Source: Hyphomicrobiales bacterium
GTDB taxonomy: Bacteria; Pseudomonadota; Alphaproteobacteria; Rhizobiales; Rhizobiaceae
Direction: 5' to 3'
Assembly: GCA_011087605.1 (NCBI GenBank)
Contig: JAALLE010000014.1
Span: 1-59,525, forward strand
DNA length: 59,525 nucleotides
In this document: positions 28,954 through 38,656 of the stretch, in pieces
How the letters are laid out: the number at the start of each line of letters is the position of its first letter
Position numbering within the stretch: the stretch's first letter is position 1
Made by a program: the position numbers and the translations under genes
The notes under the pieces: model-generated
What the model was told of the DNA's origin: nothing
Database searches by the model: none
What the model saw: only the letters and a program-made list of their open reading frames with translations

Positions 28954-29577
28954 TCATCGTGCTCGTAATGCAGATATTTTTAGGATCACAGACCCATCTT
29001 CCAACTGGCTGTCTGATTGAACAATATCAAATTCCCAGTGTTCTCGGGCATGTTTGATTTCCTCCGCATGGCCACGCCCCTTGGGAAATACTCCAATGGC
29101 ACCAGAAGACAAAAAACCCTGCGTTAAGGTTAACAATTCATTAAGCGGAGCAAGTGCCCGGGCGGTGATCACATCTGGCGCGGCAAGATGCGGTAAGGCA
29201 TTTTCAATACGGTCGTTCACCACTTGAACATCCACACCAGCCTCCCGAAGACCGGTTTTACGGATAACCGCATTCATAAAGGCACATTTCTTGCCGTTGC
29301 TCTCAACCAGATGCACCTTTCCGGCTCCCTTTTCAGCCAGCATCATGGCAATGACCAATCCTGGAAATCCAGCGCCACTGCCAATATCAACAACGGTTTC
29401 AGCATCCTCCAGCACCTCGCAGATTTGCAGGGAATCAAAGATATGGCGCTGCCAGATTTGATTGACTGTTGAAGGCGCGATCAGATTTATGCGGGCCTGC
29501 CACTGAACCAGAAGATCGTGAAAATCTGTGAGTCGTTGTTGTGTTTCACGTGAAACACTCTTGACGTCCCCAATCAA
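28954..29577 (-). CDS. rsmG: 16S rRNA m7G527 methyltransferase
   Basis: A 207-aa enzyme that methylates N7 of G527 in 16S rRNA; its loss gives low-level streptomycin resistance in other bacteria. The SAM motif is [18 protein letters not shown], preceded by RHIFDSLQI and followed by [16 protein letters not shown]. The start is a TTG at 29577 whose last two bases overlap the mnmG stop. Codons 7-12 (Ser-Val-Ser-Arg-Glu-Thr) are themselves the parS palindrome. Confidence 0.94.
   Translation of the reverse strand: MIGDVKSVSRETQQRLTDFHDLLVQWQARINLIAPSTVNQIWQRHIFDSLQICEVLEDAETVVDIGSGAGFPGLVIAMMLAEKGAGKVHLVESNGKKCAFMNAVIRKTGLREAGVDVQVVNDRIENALPHLAAPDVITARALAPLNELLTLTQGFLSSGAIGVFPKGRGHAEEIKHAREHWEFDIVQSDSQLEDGSVILKISALRAR
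29542..29557. other. parS site (consensus) inside rsmG
   Basis: TGTTTCACGTGAAACA is a perfect 16-bp palindrome identical to the widely conserved ParB-binding consensus; with one flanking base on each side the symmetry reaches 18 bp (29541-29558). It lies in the 5' end of rsmG, 0.7 kb from parA and 6.4 kb from the presumed origin. Confidence 0.95.
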
Positions 29578-31472
29578 CGCCCAGCCCTCTTCTGGCCCTT
29601 AGCAACTTTGTTGTTCTGAGTTTCCTGCTTTCTTAAATGAGCCAGGATCAGGGTTAGTCCGGCCGGCGTAATGCCATCAATTCGGCCCGCCTGACCAATT
29701 GAGGCCGGTTTCACCATTTTCAACTTGTGCTTAAGTTCGTTGGACAAACCAGATAGAACATCATAATCAAAATTTTCAGGGATAGTGCGAGCTTCATCCC
29801 GCGCAATTATATCAATGTCTGCCTGCTGGCGTTCCATATAAACAGCGTATCCTGCATCAATTTCGATTTGTTTGGCATCCGAATCGTTAATTGAGCCCAG
29901 TTCGGGCCAGACGCCCTTAAGATCCTCAAATCCAATCTCAGAATAGCTCATCAACTCAAAAGCTGAACGCCGCACCCCGTCCATGGTGATTGCAAATCCG
30001 TGTTTTCTGGCTTCATTCGGCGTCAGAGACAGCGATTCACACAAGGTGCGTCCCTGTTTCAACCTGCTGGCCTTGTTCCTAAACTGAATTTGTCGCTCTG
30101 ATCCAACACATCCAATGTCGATTCCAATCGGGCTCAGACGTTGATCAGCATTATCGGCCCGAAGGCTCAACCGATACTCCGCCCGTGAAGTAAACATACG
30201 ATAGGGCTCTGACACGCCCCGTGTGACCAGGTCATCAATCATAACGCCAATGTATGACTGGGTTCGGCTGAAGGTAATAGATGACCCTGATCCAGCCAGA
30301 GACGCTGCATTCAGCCCTGCAACCAGCCCTTGCGCCCCTGCTTCCTCGTATCCTGTTGTCCCGTTAATTTGACCGGCCAGAAACAAGCCGTTCAACGCAT
30401 GAGTTTGCAATGTCGGCTTCAAACTACGCGGATCAACATAATCATATTCAATCGCATAGCCTGGTTGCAGGATTTTTGCCTTCTCGAGGCCTGCAATAGT
30501 GGATATGAATTGCATTTGCACATCTTCGGGCAGAGAAGTCGAAATACCATTTGGATAGATCGTATGATCATCAAGACCTTCCGGTTCGAGAAATATCTGA
30601 TGGCCGTCCCGCTCACCAAACTTGACGATTTTGTCTTCAATGGAAGGGCAATAGCGCGGGCCTACTCCCTCAATCTGGCCGGAATACATGGCGGATCGGT
30701 GCACATTTTGCCTTATTATTTCATGGGTCTGGCTGTTGGTTCGAGTAATGCCACACTCAATCTGTGGGACTCTGATCTTATCAGTCAGGGTAGAAAACGG
30801 TTCTGGAGGATCATCCGCCGCCTGCATTTCCAGACAATCCCATTCAATCGTACGACCATCCAGACGAGCCGGTGTTCCAGTTTTCAAACGTCCCAGCGGT
30901 AATTCCAAGGCATCAAGAGACTCTGCCATCGAGACGGCCGGTTTTTCTCCCATCCGTCCGGCGGGTATGGTTTTTTCACCAATATGGATCAATCCGCGCA
31001 GAAAGGTTCCGGTGGTAAGCACAACAGCAGGCGCACATATCACCTGACCGCTGGCCAACATTAGGCCTTCAATTGCACCATTGGTATGCAGCAATTGGGC
31101 AGCTTCTCCTTCTATGATTTCCAAATTTGTGTGTTCGGCCAGTGCAGACTGCATGGCCTCCAGATAGAGGTGCCGGTCAGCCTGGGTGCGTGGGCCACGC
31201 ACGGCCGGTCCTTTTCTTCGATTTAGCATGCGAAACTGAATACCCGAAGCGTCTGCCACCCGCCCCATCAGACCGTCCAACGCATCAATTTCTCGAACAA
31301 GATGACCTTTTCCAAGCCCACCGATGGCAGGATTGCAGGACAGTGTACCAATTGTCTTGCAGCTGAGGGTAACCAGTGCGGTACGAGCACCCATGCGCGC
31401 CGACGCAGATGCAGCTTCAGTGCCGGCATGACCCCCGCCAACCACAACAACATCAAAATTCAGATCGTTCAT
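29574..31472 (-). CDS. mnmG: tRNA 5-carboxymethylaminomethyluridine synthesis protein MnmG (GidA)
   Basis: A 632-aa FAD enzyme that works with MnmE to modify the wobble uridine (U34) of several tRNAs. The FAD-binding start is [23 protein letters not shown]; the paired-Cys region is visible as [21 protein letters not shown]; later blocks are [33 protein letters not shown] and [20 protein letters not shown]. Length and ends are normal. It overlaps rsmG downstream and is separated from mnmE by 143 nt that hold two parS-like sites. Confidence 0.97.
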   Translation of the reverse strand: MNDLNFDVVVVGGGHAGTEAASASARMGARTALVTLSCKTIGTLSCNPAIGGLGKGHLVREIDALDGLMGRVADASGIQFRMLNRRKGPAVRGPRTQADRHLYLEAMQSALAEHTNLEIIEGEAAQLLHTNGAIEGLMLASGQVICAPAVVLTTGTFLRGLIHIGEKTIPAGRMGEKPAVSMAESLDALELPLGRLKTGTPARLDGRTIEWDCLEMQAADDPPEPFSTLTDKIRVPQIECGITRTNSQTHEIIRQNVHRSAMYSGQIEGVGPRYCPSIEDKIVKFGERDGHQIFLEPEGLDDHTIYPNGISTSLPEDVQMQFISTIAGLEKAKILQPGYAIEYDYVDPRSLKPTLQTHALNGLFLAGQINGTTGYEEAGAQGLVAGLNAASLAGSGSSITFSRTQSYIGVMIDDLVTRGVSEPYRMFTSRAEYRLSLRADNADQRLSPIGIDIGCVGSERQIQFRNKASRLKQGRTLCESLSLTPNEARKHGFAITMDGVRRSAFELMSYSEIGFEDLKGVWPELGSINDSDAKQIEIDAGYAVYMERQQADIDIIARDEARTIPENFDYDVLSGLSNELKHKLKMVKPASIGQAGRIDGITPAGLTLILAHLRKQETQNNKVAKGQKRAGR

Positions 31473-31540
31473 TCTGTTCGGCCAATCCAGATAAAGGATG
31501 AAGTTCCTATAAGACCTGTACTTGTAGTGGTCAAAAGATT

Positions 31541-31556
31541 CGTTTCACGTGAAACA
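31541..31556. other. parS-like site 2 (one mismatch)
   Basis: CGTTTCACGTGAAACA differs from the consensus only in its first base; the inner 14 bp GTTTCACGTGAAAC is a perfect palindrome. It lies in the mnmG-mnmE gap, 69 nt before the mnmG start. Confidence 0.88.
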
Positions 31557-31591
31557 ATTGCTATGCGCCAGGTTCGCAGATCAGGAATAAA

Positions 31592-31607
31592 TGTTTCACG
31601 TGAATCA
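31592..31607. other. parS-like site 3 (one mismatch)
   Basis: TGTTTCACGTGAATCA has a single change (A to T at position 14) from the consensus. It lies 36 nt from site 2, in the same gap and next to the mnmE stop. Confidence 0.78.
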
Positions 31608-31615
31608 TGAGACAG

Positions 31616-32917
31616 CTATTTCCCAACGCAAAATTCCGAAAAAATAACATCAAGCAAGTCTTCAACATCGACGCGACCGGTAATCATACCCAAATGGTCG
31701 GCAGCTTGGCGTAAATATTCAGAGCGGATTTCAATATCGTCGCTGCTGCCAACCACAAGCTTGAGGCATTTTTGGCAATCTTCCAAAGCACTTCGATGCC
31801 GCTGTCGCATCACGACCGGGCTTTCATTTACCTTGGAAACCGACTTGAGTTGCTGATGTAAAAAATCCATCAGCGTATCCAAGCCATCATCATCCATCGT
31901 ATTTATGGTTAATGTACCGTTAATTGATTCGGACTGAACCAGGTCAGATTTTGTCCAAACCCGAATCGCATTATCTGGAGGCAAGGAGTCTGACGGTTCT
32001 CCCGGAGTCTGTAGCCAAAGCACAAGATCAGCCTGATCGGCAGCTAAAGTCGCTCTTCGGATCCCCTCCTGCTCCACCATGTCATCGCTTTGCCGCATGC
32101 CTGCCGTATCCGTCACCGTAACCTTCATGCCATCGAGGTCGAGATTGACATCAATTGCATCGCGGGTGGTTCCGGCAATCGGAGTTACAATCGCCACATC
32201 ACGCTTTGCCAATGCGTTTAAAAGGCTGGATTTCCCGGCATTTGGCGGGCCAGTTAATACAATTCTAAAGCCGTCACGAACAATTTCACCGTTTCGGTCA
32301 TCATCCAGGTGCTTCTCAATTGCGGATGACAATTCCAGGACCATCTTCCAGACCTGGTCGCTAACGCCGCCTGGCACATCTTCTTCGTCTGAAAAGTCCA
32401 GCTCTGCCTCTATTAAGGCTCGGCTGCGGATTAAATCTTTGCGCCAACCCTCATAAAGCGCGCGCAACTGGCCTCCAGATTGGCGTAAGGCCAAAACCCG
32501 TTGCGCTTCGGTTTCAGCAGCAATCAGGTCTGAAAGACCCTCAATTTCTGTCAGATCAAGTTTACCGTTTTCAAAAGCCCGGCGAGAAAATTCACCGGCT
32601 TCAGCCATGCGACAATGTTCGAAGCCACCAAGAGTATCAAACAACTTGCTGATCACCGGCCGACTTCCGTGACACTGAAATTCAACAACATCTTCGCCGG
32701 TAAAGCTGGCCGGACCGGGAAAGACCAACACCAGGCCACGATCGATTAAATTGCCAGAGCCCGGTTCAACCAAATCCAGCAACTTACCCTGACGAGGCAG
32801 GGGCAATTTGCCCACGACGCTGCTGGCAATTTCAAATGCCAAAGAGCCTGACAGACGAATTATGGCCACTCCACTGGGTACGGCCCCGCTGGAAAGTGCA
32901 AAAATCGTATCAGTCAA
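31616..32917 (-). CDS. mnmE: tRNA modification GTPase MnmE (TrmE)
   Basis: A 433-aa GTPase, partner of MnmG. It has an N-terminal tetrahydrofolate-binding domain (TIFALSSGAVPSGVAIIRLSG; VEFQCHGSRPVISKL), a central G domain with G1 GPPNAGKSSLLNAL, G2/G3 TRDAIDV and TDTAGMRQ and G4 WTKSDL, and the C-terminal FCVGK whose Cys is needed for tRNA modification. Length is normal. It lies between mnmG and rho, all leftward. Confidence 0.97.
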   Translation of the reverse strand: MTDTIFALSSGAVPSGVAIIRLSGSLAFEIASSVVGKLPLPRQGKLLDLVEPGSGNLIDRGLVLVFPGPASFTGEDVVEFQCHGSRPVISKLFDTLGGFEHCRMAEAGEFSRRAFENGKLDLTEIEGLSDLIAAETEAQRVLALRQSGGQLRALYEGWRKDLIRSRALIEAELDFSDEEDVPGGVSDQVWKMVLELSSAIEKHLDDDRNGEIVRDGFRIVLTGPPNAGKSSLLNALAKRDVAIVTPIAGTTRDAIDVNLDLDGMKVTVTDTAGMRQSDDMVEQEGIRRATLAADQADLVLWLQTPGEPSDSLPPDNAIRVWTKSDLVQSESINGTLTINTMDDDGLDTLMDFLHQQLKSVSKVNESPVVMRQRHRSALEDCQKCLKLVVGSSDDIEIRSEYLRQAADHLGMITGRVDVEDLLDVIFSEFCVGK

Positions 32918-32973
32918 AATATTGACCTTAAAAAATTGATGCGGGACCGAATCTATCCAGACTAATCAACGCA

Positions 32974-34239
32974 TCAGGTGTTCATTGAATCGAAAAACTC
33001 TGCATTGTTTTTGGTTTGTTTAAGCTTGTCGATCAGAAATTCTATGGCATCCGTATTGCCCATCGAAGACAGGATCCGGCGCAGCACAAATATCTTCTGC
33101 AGATCAGCTTTTTCAATCAACAGGTCTTCCTTGCGTGTCCCGGATTTCAAAATATCCATCGCCGGATAGGTCCGCTTGTCGGCAACCTTGCGATCCAACA
33201 CGATTTCAGAGTTACCGGTACCTTTGAACTCTTCAAAGATGACTTCGTCCATGCGACTGCCCGTATCAATCAGAGCCGTTGCGATAATGGTAAGTGATCC
33301 ACCTTCTTCAATATTTCTGGCGGCTCCGAAGAATCGCTTCGGACGTTGCAGGGCATTGGCATCCACACCACCTGTCAACACCTTACCGGAAGATGGTACA
33401 GTCGTATTGTAGGCGCGCCCCAGGCGGGTAATGGAATCCAAAAGGATAACAACATCGCGTCCATGTTCAGCCAGGCGTTTGGCTTTCTCAATGACCATTT
33501 CGGCAACCTGTACGTGACGCGTTGCCGGCTCGTCAAAAGTAGAAGAGATAACTTCGCCTTTTACCGATCGCTGCATGTCGGTCACTTCTTCTGGCCGCTC
33601 GTCGATCAGCAATACAAGCAGATAAGCTTCCGGGTGATTTATGGCGATTGAATGGGCAACATTTTGCAGCAAAACCGTCTTACCCGTTCGTGGAGGGGCG
33701 ACAATCAAACCGCGCTGTCCTTTACCCAGAGGAGCAACCAGATCGATCACGCGGGCCGACAGATCCTTGGCTTCGGGATCATCGATCTCCATGTGGAAAC
33801 GTTCTTCAGGGTAAAGCGGTGTCAGGTTATCAAAATGAACCTTGTGCTTGATCTTTTCTGGATCATCAAAATTGACGCTGTTGACTTTCAACAGAGCAAA
33901 ATAACGTTCACCATCCTGTGGGCTCCGAATCGGACCTTCCACCGTATCGCCGGTGCGCAGGGAAAATTTTCGCAATTGTGAAGGCGATACATAAATATCA
34001 TCGGGCCCGGGCAGGTAGTTAGCGCCGGGGGATCGCAGGAAGGCAAAACCATCCTGTAGTACTTCCACCACACCTTGCCCGATAATCTCTGTATCCTGTT
34101 CGGCAAGGCTGGTCAGAATGCCAAACATCAACTCCTGCTTGCGCAGAGTGCTGGCATTTTCAACATTCATGGTCTCCGCAAAGGACAACAATTCCTTGGG
34201 AGACTTTTCTTTTAATTCCTGGAGCTTCATCTGTTCCAT
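32974..34239 (-). CDS. rho: Transcription termination factor Rho
   Basis: A 421-aa hexameric RNA helicase. It has an N-terminal Rho_N helix bundle ([19 protein letters not shown]), an OB-fold RNA-binding domain with [27 protein letters not shown], a Walker A at [12 protein letters not shown], a Walker B at [16 protein letters not shown] and the R-loop region [25 protein letters not shown] choose the ATG at 34239 ([12 protein letters not shown]), which matches the family; the frame is open to 34317. A possible weak hairpin (TGATGCG/CGCATCA, long loop, then ATTTTTT) lies at its end on the minus strand. Confidence 0.97.
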   Translation of the reverse strand: MEQMKLQELKEKSPKELLSFAETMNVENASTLRKQELMFGILTSLAEQDTEIIGQGVVEVLQDGFAFLRSPGANYLPGPDDIYVSPSQLRKFSLRTGDTVEGPIRSPQDGERYFALLKVNSVNFDDPEKIKHKVHFDNLTPLYPEERFHMEIDDPEAKDLSARVIDLVAPLGKGQRGLIVAPPRTGKTVLLQNVAHSIAINHPEAYLLVLLIDERPEEVTDMQRSVKGEVISSTFDEPATRHVQVAEMVIEKAKRLAEHGRDVVILLDSITRLGRAYNTTVPSSGKVLTGGVDANALQRPKRFFGAARNIEEGGSLTIIATALIDTGSRMDEVIFEEFKGTGNSEIVLDRKVADKRTYPAMDILKSGTRKEDLLIEKADLQKIFVLRRILSSMGNTDAIEFLIDKLKQTKNNAEFFDSMNT

Positions 34240-34443
34240 ACTATAATCCAAATAACCAATGGGCAGGTGTTGACACCTGCAGGGGAAAACACCAGTCCGA
34301 CTAGTCGGGAAGAGCAATCATCAATGAAAGGGCTTCATGCTAATAAGGCAGGACCCCGAATGGGGCGATAGCACAGCTGGTGAATTTGCAAATAGAGGCC
34401 TTGGCTCCAGACTGCAAGCAAAAAATAACAGATCGCCAATCGA

Positions 34444-34866
34444 CTAGAATGGTTTTACGACAACCATAATCACGATAATGATCATCAAAACGGCCGGAAC
34501 CTCATTGATCACCCGATAGTATTTTTCGCCTTTTCGATTGCTGTCCGTGGCAAAAGATCGGGCACATTTTGCATACAGAAAATGCATTACCGTCATCAGC
34601 AGTACACAGACCAATTTTATCATAAACCAAGGATCCGCCCAGACGTCGTACAGCGATGCAATCCATAGTCCAAAGATCCACGTCGCAATCATCGATGGTG
34701 TAGCAATAGCTTTGAGCAGACGACGTTCCATCACCTTAAAGGTTTCTGACTGAACCGATCCGGTTTCAGCACCACAATGATAGACAAACAATCTCGGCAG
34801 ATAGAGCAATGACGCCATCCAGGAGATGACGGCAATTATGTGAAACGCCTTTACCCATAAATCCAT
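34444..34866 (-). CDS. hemJ: Protoporphyrinogen oxidase HemJ (UPF0093)
   Basis: A 140-aa four-helix membrane protein with HemJ marks: MDLWVKAFHIIAVISWMASLLYLPRLFVYH with the conserved His and Arg, RRLLKAIATPSMIATWIFGLWI, WFMIKLVCVLLMTVMHFLYAKC and YYRVINEVPAVLMIIIVIMVVVKPF. HemJ oxidises protoporphyrinogen IX in bacteria that lack HemG and HemY oxidases, which fits the separate HemY-like TPR protein not being the oxidase. It follows hemE with one base between stop and ATG, so the two haem genes are co-translated. Confidence 0.93.
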   Translation of the reverse strand: MDLWVKAFHIIAVISWMASLLYLPRLFVYHCGAETGSVQSETFKVMERRLLKAIATPSMIATWIFGLWIASLYDVWADPWFMIKLVCVLLMTVMHFLYAKCARSFATDSNRKGEKYYRVINEVPAVLMIIIVIMVVVKPF

Positions 34867-34867
34867 T

Positions 34868-35917
34868 TTAAGCCCTCTGGGGTTGATTTCCACGTACTCG
34901 AGCCACCATTTGCTCCACATGCGCGATATTCGTCTCAGGCGTGATGCCATGCCCCAGATTGAATACCAGAGGTCCATTGGCCAGATTTGATAAAATAGCA
35001 TCTACGCCTTCATCAAGTGCCCGGCCACCAGCAATCAGCCGTTTTGGATCCAAATTGCCTTGAATTGGTGTCTGGTTTTGTAGCTGTTGCGCAAATGACA
35101 TGGGCAGGGTCCAGTCCAGCCCAATCATATCGACGCCCGTTGCTGCAGCATAACCGGAATAAAAAGCACCAATTCCCTTTGGGAATCCAATGATTTTAGC
35201 CTGCGGGCGTTCGGATTTCACCCGTTCCACTATCTGCCTCACCGGCTCAATACACCATTTTTCAAACTGATCCTCATCAAGAACGGATGCCCAGGAATCG
35301 AAAATCTGAACAGCATCAGCTCCAGCGTCTATTTGACCAATCAGATATTGTGCCGATGCGTCGACCAATACATCCATCAACCCCTGAAATGCTTCGGGAA
35401 AATTCAGCGCAAACTGACGAGCCGGTCCCTGATCTGGCGTCCCATGTCCGGCAATCATGTAGGTAGCGACTGTCCAGGGCGCTCCACAAAAACCCAACAG
35501 GGTAGTTTCATCAGGTAATTCTTCACGCAGTCGAGCCACAGTCCCCAGGACCGGTGCCAGATGCTCCATCACACCTGTCGATGCCAACTCAGCAATTCGC
35601 GCCTGATCGACAGTCTCAACGATAGGTCCACGACCTTCTTCAAATCGCACACCGACTTTAAGTGCATCTGGAATAACCAATATGTCAGAAAACAATATGG
35701 CTGCATCAAAGCCAAAGCGTCGTATCGGTTGTAATGTTACTTCAACCGCAAGCTCCGGATTATAACACAGATCGAGAAAGCCACCCGCCTGTTTCCTCAC
35801 CTTTTTATATTCTGGCAGATAACGACCAGCCTGACGCATCATCCAGACCGGTGGAGTGGATAGTGTCTCTCCAGCCAGAACTCTTAACACTTTACGTTGA
35901 GCGTAAGCTGCTTGCAT
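34868..35917 (-). CDS. hemE: Uroporphyrinogen decarboxylase
   Basis: A 349-aa enzyme that removes the four acetate carboxyls of uroporphyrinogen III. Visible are [18 protein letters not shown] (substrate Arg), [17 protein letters not shown]-like [38 protein letters not shown] and [12 protein letters not shown] (His). I use the ATG at 35917; a TTG at 35950 would add 11 residues. It is the first leftward gene beside the presumed origin. In Caulobacter, hemE also flanks the chromosomal origin. Confidence 0.96.
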   Translation of the reverse strand: MQAAYAQRKVLRVLAGETLSTPPVWMMRQAGRYLPEYKKVRKQAGGFLDLCYNPELAVEVTLQPIRRFGFDAAILFSDILVIPDALKVGVRFEEGRGPIVETVDQARIAELASTGVMEHLAPVLGTVARLREELPDETTLLGFCGAPWTVATYMIAGHGTPDQGPARQFALNFPEAFQGLMDVLVDASAQYLIGQIDAGADAVQIFDSWASVLDEDQFEKWCIEPVRQIVERVKSERPQAKIIGFPKGIGAFYSGYAAATGVDMIGLDWTLPMSFAQQLQNQTPIQGNLDPKRLIAGGRALDEGVDAILSNLANGPLVFNLGHGITPETNIAHVEQMVARVRGNQPQRA

Positions 35918-35995
35918 TGTCGATCTACTTTCCACAAGACGTTCGTTCAATAACTGTGATTAAACGTGTTTATTATTCTTATTAGAGTCTGTGAA

Positions 35996-36010
35996 TTAAG
36001 AGAATTTTAA
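35996..36010. promoter_or_regulatory. CtrA binding site TTAA-N7-TTAA
   Basis: TTAAGAGAATTTTAA is followed by CC and matches the full CtrA recognition sequence TTAA(N7)TTAAC. A GAGTC methylation site for CcrM lies 7 nt upstream (35985-35989), and a one-mismatch DnaA box (35990-35998) overlaps its left half, so bound CtrA would compete with DnaA. Confidence 0.7.
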
Positions 36011-36292
36011 CCAATTCCCAAATCTCAAAATTCTACTCCCATTAGTCGCTATGTAGGATATTGCATCGCCGGTGAAAAGAATAGCGGGGAAAAAACATTT
36101 ATCTAATTAAAAACAATGAGTTATCAACTCAACTTATGTGGTAAACCTCATGAAGGATTTATAACTTCCCGGGATAACTCAAGTGATCCCCAATCTTGCC
36201 CACAGGGGTATTCTTAATTCCCTGCCGGTTTGTCTGGGGATGAAATTGTTGCCAACGGGCGCAAAATGGGTGCCTATCAATTTGGTGCTGAC

Positions 36293-36301
36293 TTATTCAC
36301 A
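36293..36301 (+). other. Consensus DnaA box
   Basis: TTATTCACA matches the TTATNCACA 9-mer exactly and lies 35 nt before the start of the PPDK-regulator gene. It is the only exact box I found in the gap. Confidence 0.75.
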
Positions 36302-36335
36302 GTCGTCCACAATTGGCAAAGCAGGAACTGACCGA

Positions 36336-37190
36336 ATGGTAAAACGCTGGATTCAGAGGGCTCGCGAGAAGGTCAGCAAGAAAACTTTCTTTCATTTGCA
36401 CCTTATCTCGGATTCGACCGGTGAAACGCTAATCACAACCGGACGGGCGGCTGCCGCCCAATATACCAATTGGCGGGCAGTCGAACATGTTACTCCAATG
36501 GTGCGCAGCGCCGAGAAGCTGGAAAAGGCCTTGAACGGTGTCGATGCCACGCCCGGTATTGTTTTATACACCATGGTGGACCAGAAACTGGAATCCATTT
36601 TGGTAAATCGCTGCAAGGCCCTGGGGGTTCCTGCTGTCAACGTATTGGACCCTGTCACCAAAGTATTTGATGGGTTCCTGGGAGATACAATGTCCGGGCG
36701 CGTTGGTGCGCAGCACGCTATGGATGAAGAATATTTTGACCGCCTCGAAGCGGTGCAGTTTGCGATGGCCCATGATGACGGCAATTTGCCGGACGATATC
36801 GAGGAAGCGGAAATTATTCTGATTGGCATCAGCCGAACCTCCAAAACACCAACCAGCATCTATCTGGCTCAGCGGGGCATCAAGACCATCAATATTCCAT
36901 TGGTGCCGGGTGTTGATCTGCCGGCAGAAATAATTTCTGCAAAACAACCATTGGTCGTTGCGCTGGTCGCTTCTGCTGAACGCATTCTACAGGTCCGGGA
37001 GAATCGCCTGCTGGCATTTGACCGGGATCTGACCGGCGACATCTATGTTGATCGTGCTTCGATTCAGGAGGAGCTCGCATTGACGCGACGTCTTTGCAAA
37101 CAAAATAACTGGCCGATGATTGACGTATCCAAGCGATCAGTTGAAGAAACCGCTGCAGCTATTCTGGCGTTGCGCCGTAATCGGACCTAA
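36336..37190 (+). CDS. PPDK/PEP-synthase regulatory kinase-pyrophosphorylase (DUF299)
   Basis: A 284-aa bifunctional protein that switches pyruvate phosphate dikinase (or PEP synthase) off by ADP-dependent phosphorylation and on by phosphate-dependent removal. Family blocks are FFHLHLISDSTGETL, IVLYTMVDQKLE, the P-loop GISRTSKTPTSIYLAQRGIKT, NIPLVPGVDLP and IDVSKRSVEETAA. The frame is open to 36183, but that stretch is the origin region. The ATG at 36336 with AGGA 9 nt upstream is the likely start. It is the first rightward gene from the origin and may act on the same PEP/pyruvate node as pckA. Confidence 0.93.
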   Translation: MVKRWIQRAREKVSKKTFFHLHLISDSTGETLITTGRAAAAQYTNWRAVEHVTPMVRSAEKLEKALNGVDATPGIVLYTMVDQKLESILVNRCKALGVPAVNVLDPVTKVFDGFLGDTMSGRVGAQHAMDEEYFDRLEAVQFAMAHDDGNLPDDIEEAEIILIGISRTSKTPTSIYLAQRGIKTINIPLVPGVDLPAEIISAKQPLVVALVASAERILQVRENRLLAFDRDLTGDIYVDRASIQEELALTRRLCKQNNWPMIDVSKRSVEETAAAILALRRNRT

Positions 37191-37218
37191 CCATCTTGGA
37201 CAGTTTAGAATAACAGAA

Positions 37219-37815
37219 ATGAAAGATTTAATTCTCGCTTCCGCGAGCCGTTATCGCGCCAAATTGCTGGATGATGCAGGCCTGTCCTTTGGACAGATCG
37301 CATCTGATCTGGATGAGCGCGCGATCGAAGCCCCTTTGGCACAAGCTGATGTTCTGCCGGAAGATCGCGCCCTGATACTGGCGGAAGCAAAAGCCGTTGA
37401 TGTGAGCGAACATCACACCGGATCTCTCGTTATCGGCTGTGATCAGATATTATCATTTCAACAGCAAGTGCTTCACAAATGTAAAAACATGGAGGAAGCC
37501 CGTCGAAGGCTGTTGTTGTTGTCGGGTACGACCCACCACCTGCACTCGGCAGTGGTCATTGCCGAAAACGGTCAAACGCTCTGGCGTCATGTCACCACCT
37601 GCGCAATGAAAATGCGAGATTTGTCACCAGCATTCATAGGGCGACATTTAAGCGATGTGGGAGAGGGTGTACTGGGCAGTGTTGGAGCTTATCAGATCGA
37701 GGGGCGGGGCATTCAACTGTTTGACTCAATGGATGGTGATATGTTTTCGATTATCGGTCTTCCTCTGCTGCCGCTTCTGGATCAGCTGAGACGGTTGGAG
37801 GCGATTGATGGCTAA
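37219..37815 (+). CDS. maf: Maf-like nucleotide pyrophosphatase
   Basis: A 198-aa house-cleaning enzyme of the Maf family, which hydrolyses modified or canonical nucleoside triphosphates. It opens DLILASASRYRAKLLDDAGL, with SRYR where dTTPases have SPRR, so the subclass is uncertain (m7GTP-type is possible). Other marks are DERAIEAPL, LVIGCDQILSF (Asp base) and GVLGSVGAYQIEGRGIQLFDSMDGD. The ATG at 37219 gives this family start. It overlaps aroE by 8 nt, in the tight series maf-aroE-coaE-dnaQ. Confidence 0.92.
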   Translation: MKDLILASASRYRAKLLDDAGLSFGQIASDLDERAIEAPLAQADVLPEDRALILAEAKAVDVSEHHTGSLVIGCDQILSFQQQVLHKCKNMEEARRRLLLLSGTTHHLHSAVVIAENGQTLWRHVTTCAMKMRDLSPAFIGRHLSDVGEGVLGSVGAYQIEGRGIQLFDSMDGDMFSIIGLPLLPLLDQLRRLEAIDG

Positions 37816-38656
37816 CGTCAAAAAAGCTTTTGTCACGGGTTGGCCGGTTGATCACTCCCGCTCGCCGCTTATTCATAATTACTGGCTCAAAAAGAATAAA
37901 ATCCTTGGTGAATACCTAAAACGGCCATGCCCTCCCGAGGACTTGCAGCAATTTCTGACCAATCTCGAACATGAAGGTTTTGTTGGCGGCAATATTACGG
38001 TGCCGCACAAGGAAGCCGCTTTCGATCTGGTAGATAAAACCTATGATGCCGCTCAAACGCTGGAAGCAGTCAATACGGTCTGGCTTGGGAAGAACGGACT
38101 GCAGGGCACAAACACAGATGGCTACGGGTTTTTAGCAAATCTTGATGATCGCCATCCGGGTTGGGATAGCGAAATCAATCGAAACAAGGCTGCCCTTGTT
38201 CTGGGAGCCGGAGGCGCATCAAGGGCAGTGATATACGCGCTGATGGGGCGCGGGTTTTCAGAAGTGGTCATCGCCAATCGCACTCTGGCCAGAGCCGACG
38301 CATTGGTGGAACATTTTGGACCGCCTTGCCGCGCCATCGAAATTGCTCACGCTGTACCCGGTGAGTTGTCTCCAGCCATCATCATCAACACCACATCAAT
38401 CGGCATGAATGACCAAAAAAGCCCGCTCGATCTGAAGGGGTTTGCTTCAACGACTATTGTTCACGACATCGTATATTCGCCGCTGATAACACCATTGCTT
38501 GCCCAGGCTGGAGAGTTTGGAATGCCAATTGTCGACGGATTGGGAATGTTGTTGCATCAGGCGGTTCCCGGCTTTGAAAAATGGTTCGGTATCCGCCCGG
38601 AGGTGGATGAACCTTTGCGCAAAATTTTGCTGGATGATTTGGGAGAAGCGCCGTGA
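37808..38656 (+). CDS. aroE: Shikimate dehydrogenase
   Basis: A 282-aa NADP enzyme that reduces 3-dehydroshikimate in aromatic amino-acid synthesis. Substrate-binding blocks are TGWPVDHSRSPLIHNYWL and GGNITVPHKEAAF with the catalytic Lys. The cofactor domain has VLGAGGASRAVIYAL and VIANRTLARADAL, and VDGLGMLLHQAVPGFEKWFG closes the fold. The ATG at 37808 lies inside the end of maf; the stop overlaps the coaE GTG (GTGA at 38653). Confidence 0.96.
   Translation: MANVKKAFVTGWPVDHSRSPLIHNYWLKKNKILGEYLKRPCPPEDLQQFLTNLEHEGFVGGNITVPHKEAAFDLVDKTYDAAQTLEAVNTVWLGKNGLQGTNTDGYGFLANLDDRHPGWDSEINRNKAALVLGAGGASRAVIYALMGRGFSEVVIANRTLARADALVEHFGPPCRAIEIAHAVPGELSPAIIINTTSIGMNDQKSPLDLKGFASTTIVHDIVYSPLITPLLAQAGEFGMPIVDGLGMLLHQAVPGFEKWFGIRPEVDEPLRKILLDDLGEAP

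Larger units (their letters stand above)
35928..36301. other. Predicted chromosomal replication origin (oriC)
   Basis: A 418-nt non-coding gap (35918-36335) lies between divergent hemE and the PPDK-regulator gene, the place of the origin in Caulobacter and related alphaproteobacteria. It holds one exact DnaA box, TTATTCACA (36293-36301), and one-mismatch boxes at 35928-35936 (CTTTCCACA), 35955-35963, 35990-35998 and 36137-36145 on either strand. There is also a full CtrA site (35996-36010), an AT-rich segment (about 36088-36117) suited to unwinding, and a 13-bp palindrome GAGTT-ATC-AACTC (36118-36130). Gene direction switches here on both sides. The parS cluster is 4.3-6.8 kb away. dnaA is not in the window. 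Confidence 0.83.

Noticed and set aside
36121-36129. TTATCAACT as a DnaA box
   Set aside because: It lacks the CACA end of the box; it is better read as part of the GAGTT-ATC-AACTC palindrome.
36183-36335. N-terminal extension of the PPDK-regulator gene
   Set aside because: The extra 51 residues are not like the family and the stretch holds the DnaA box; the ATG at 36336 has a ribosome binding site.
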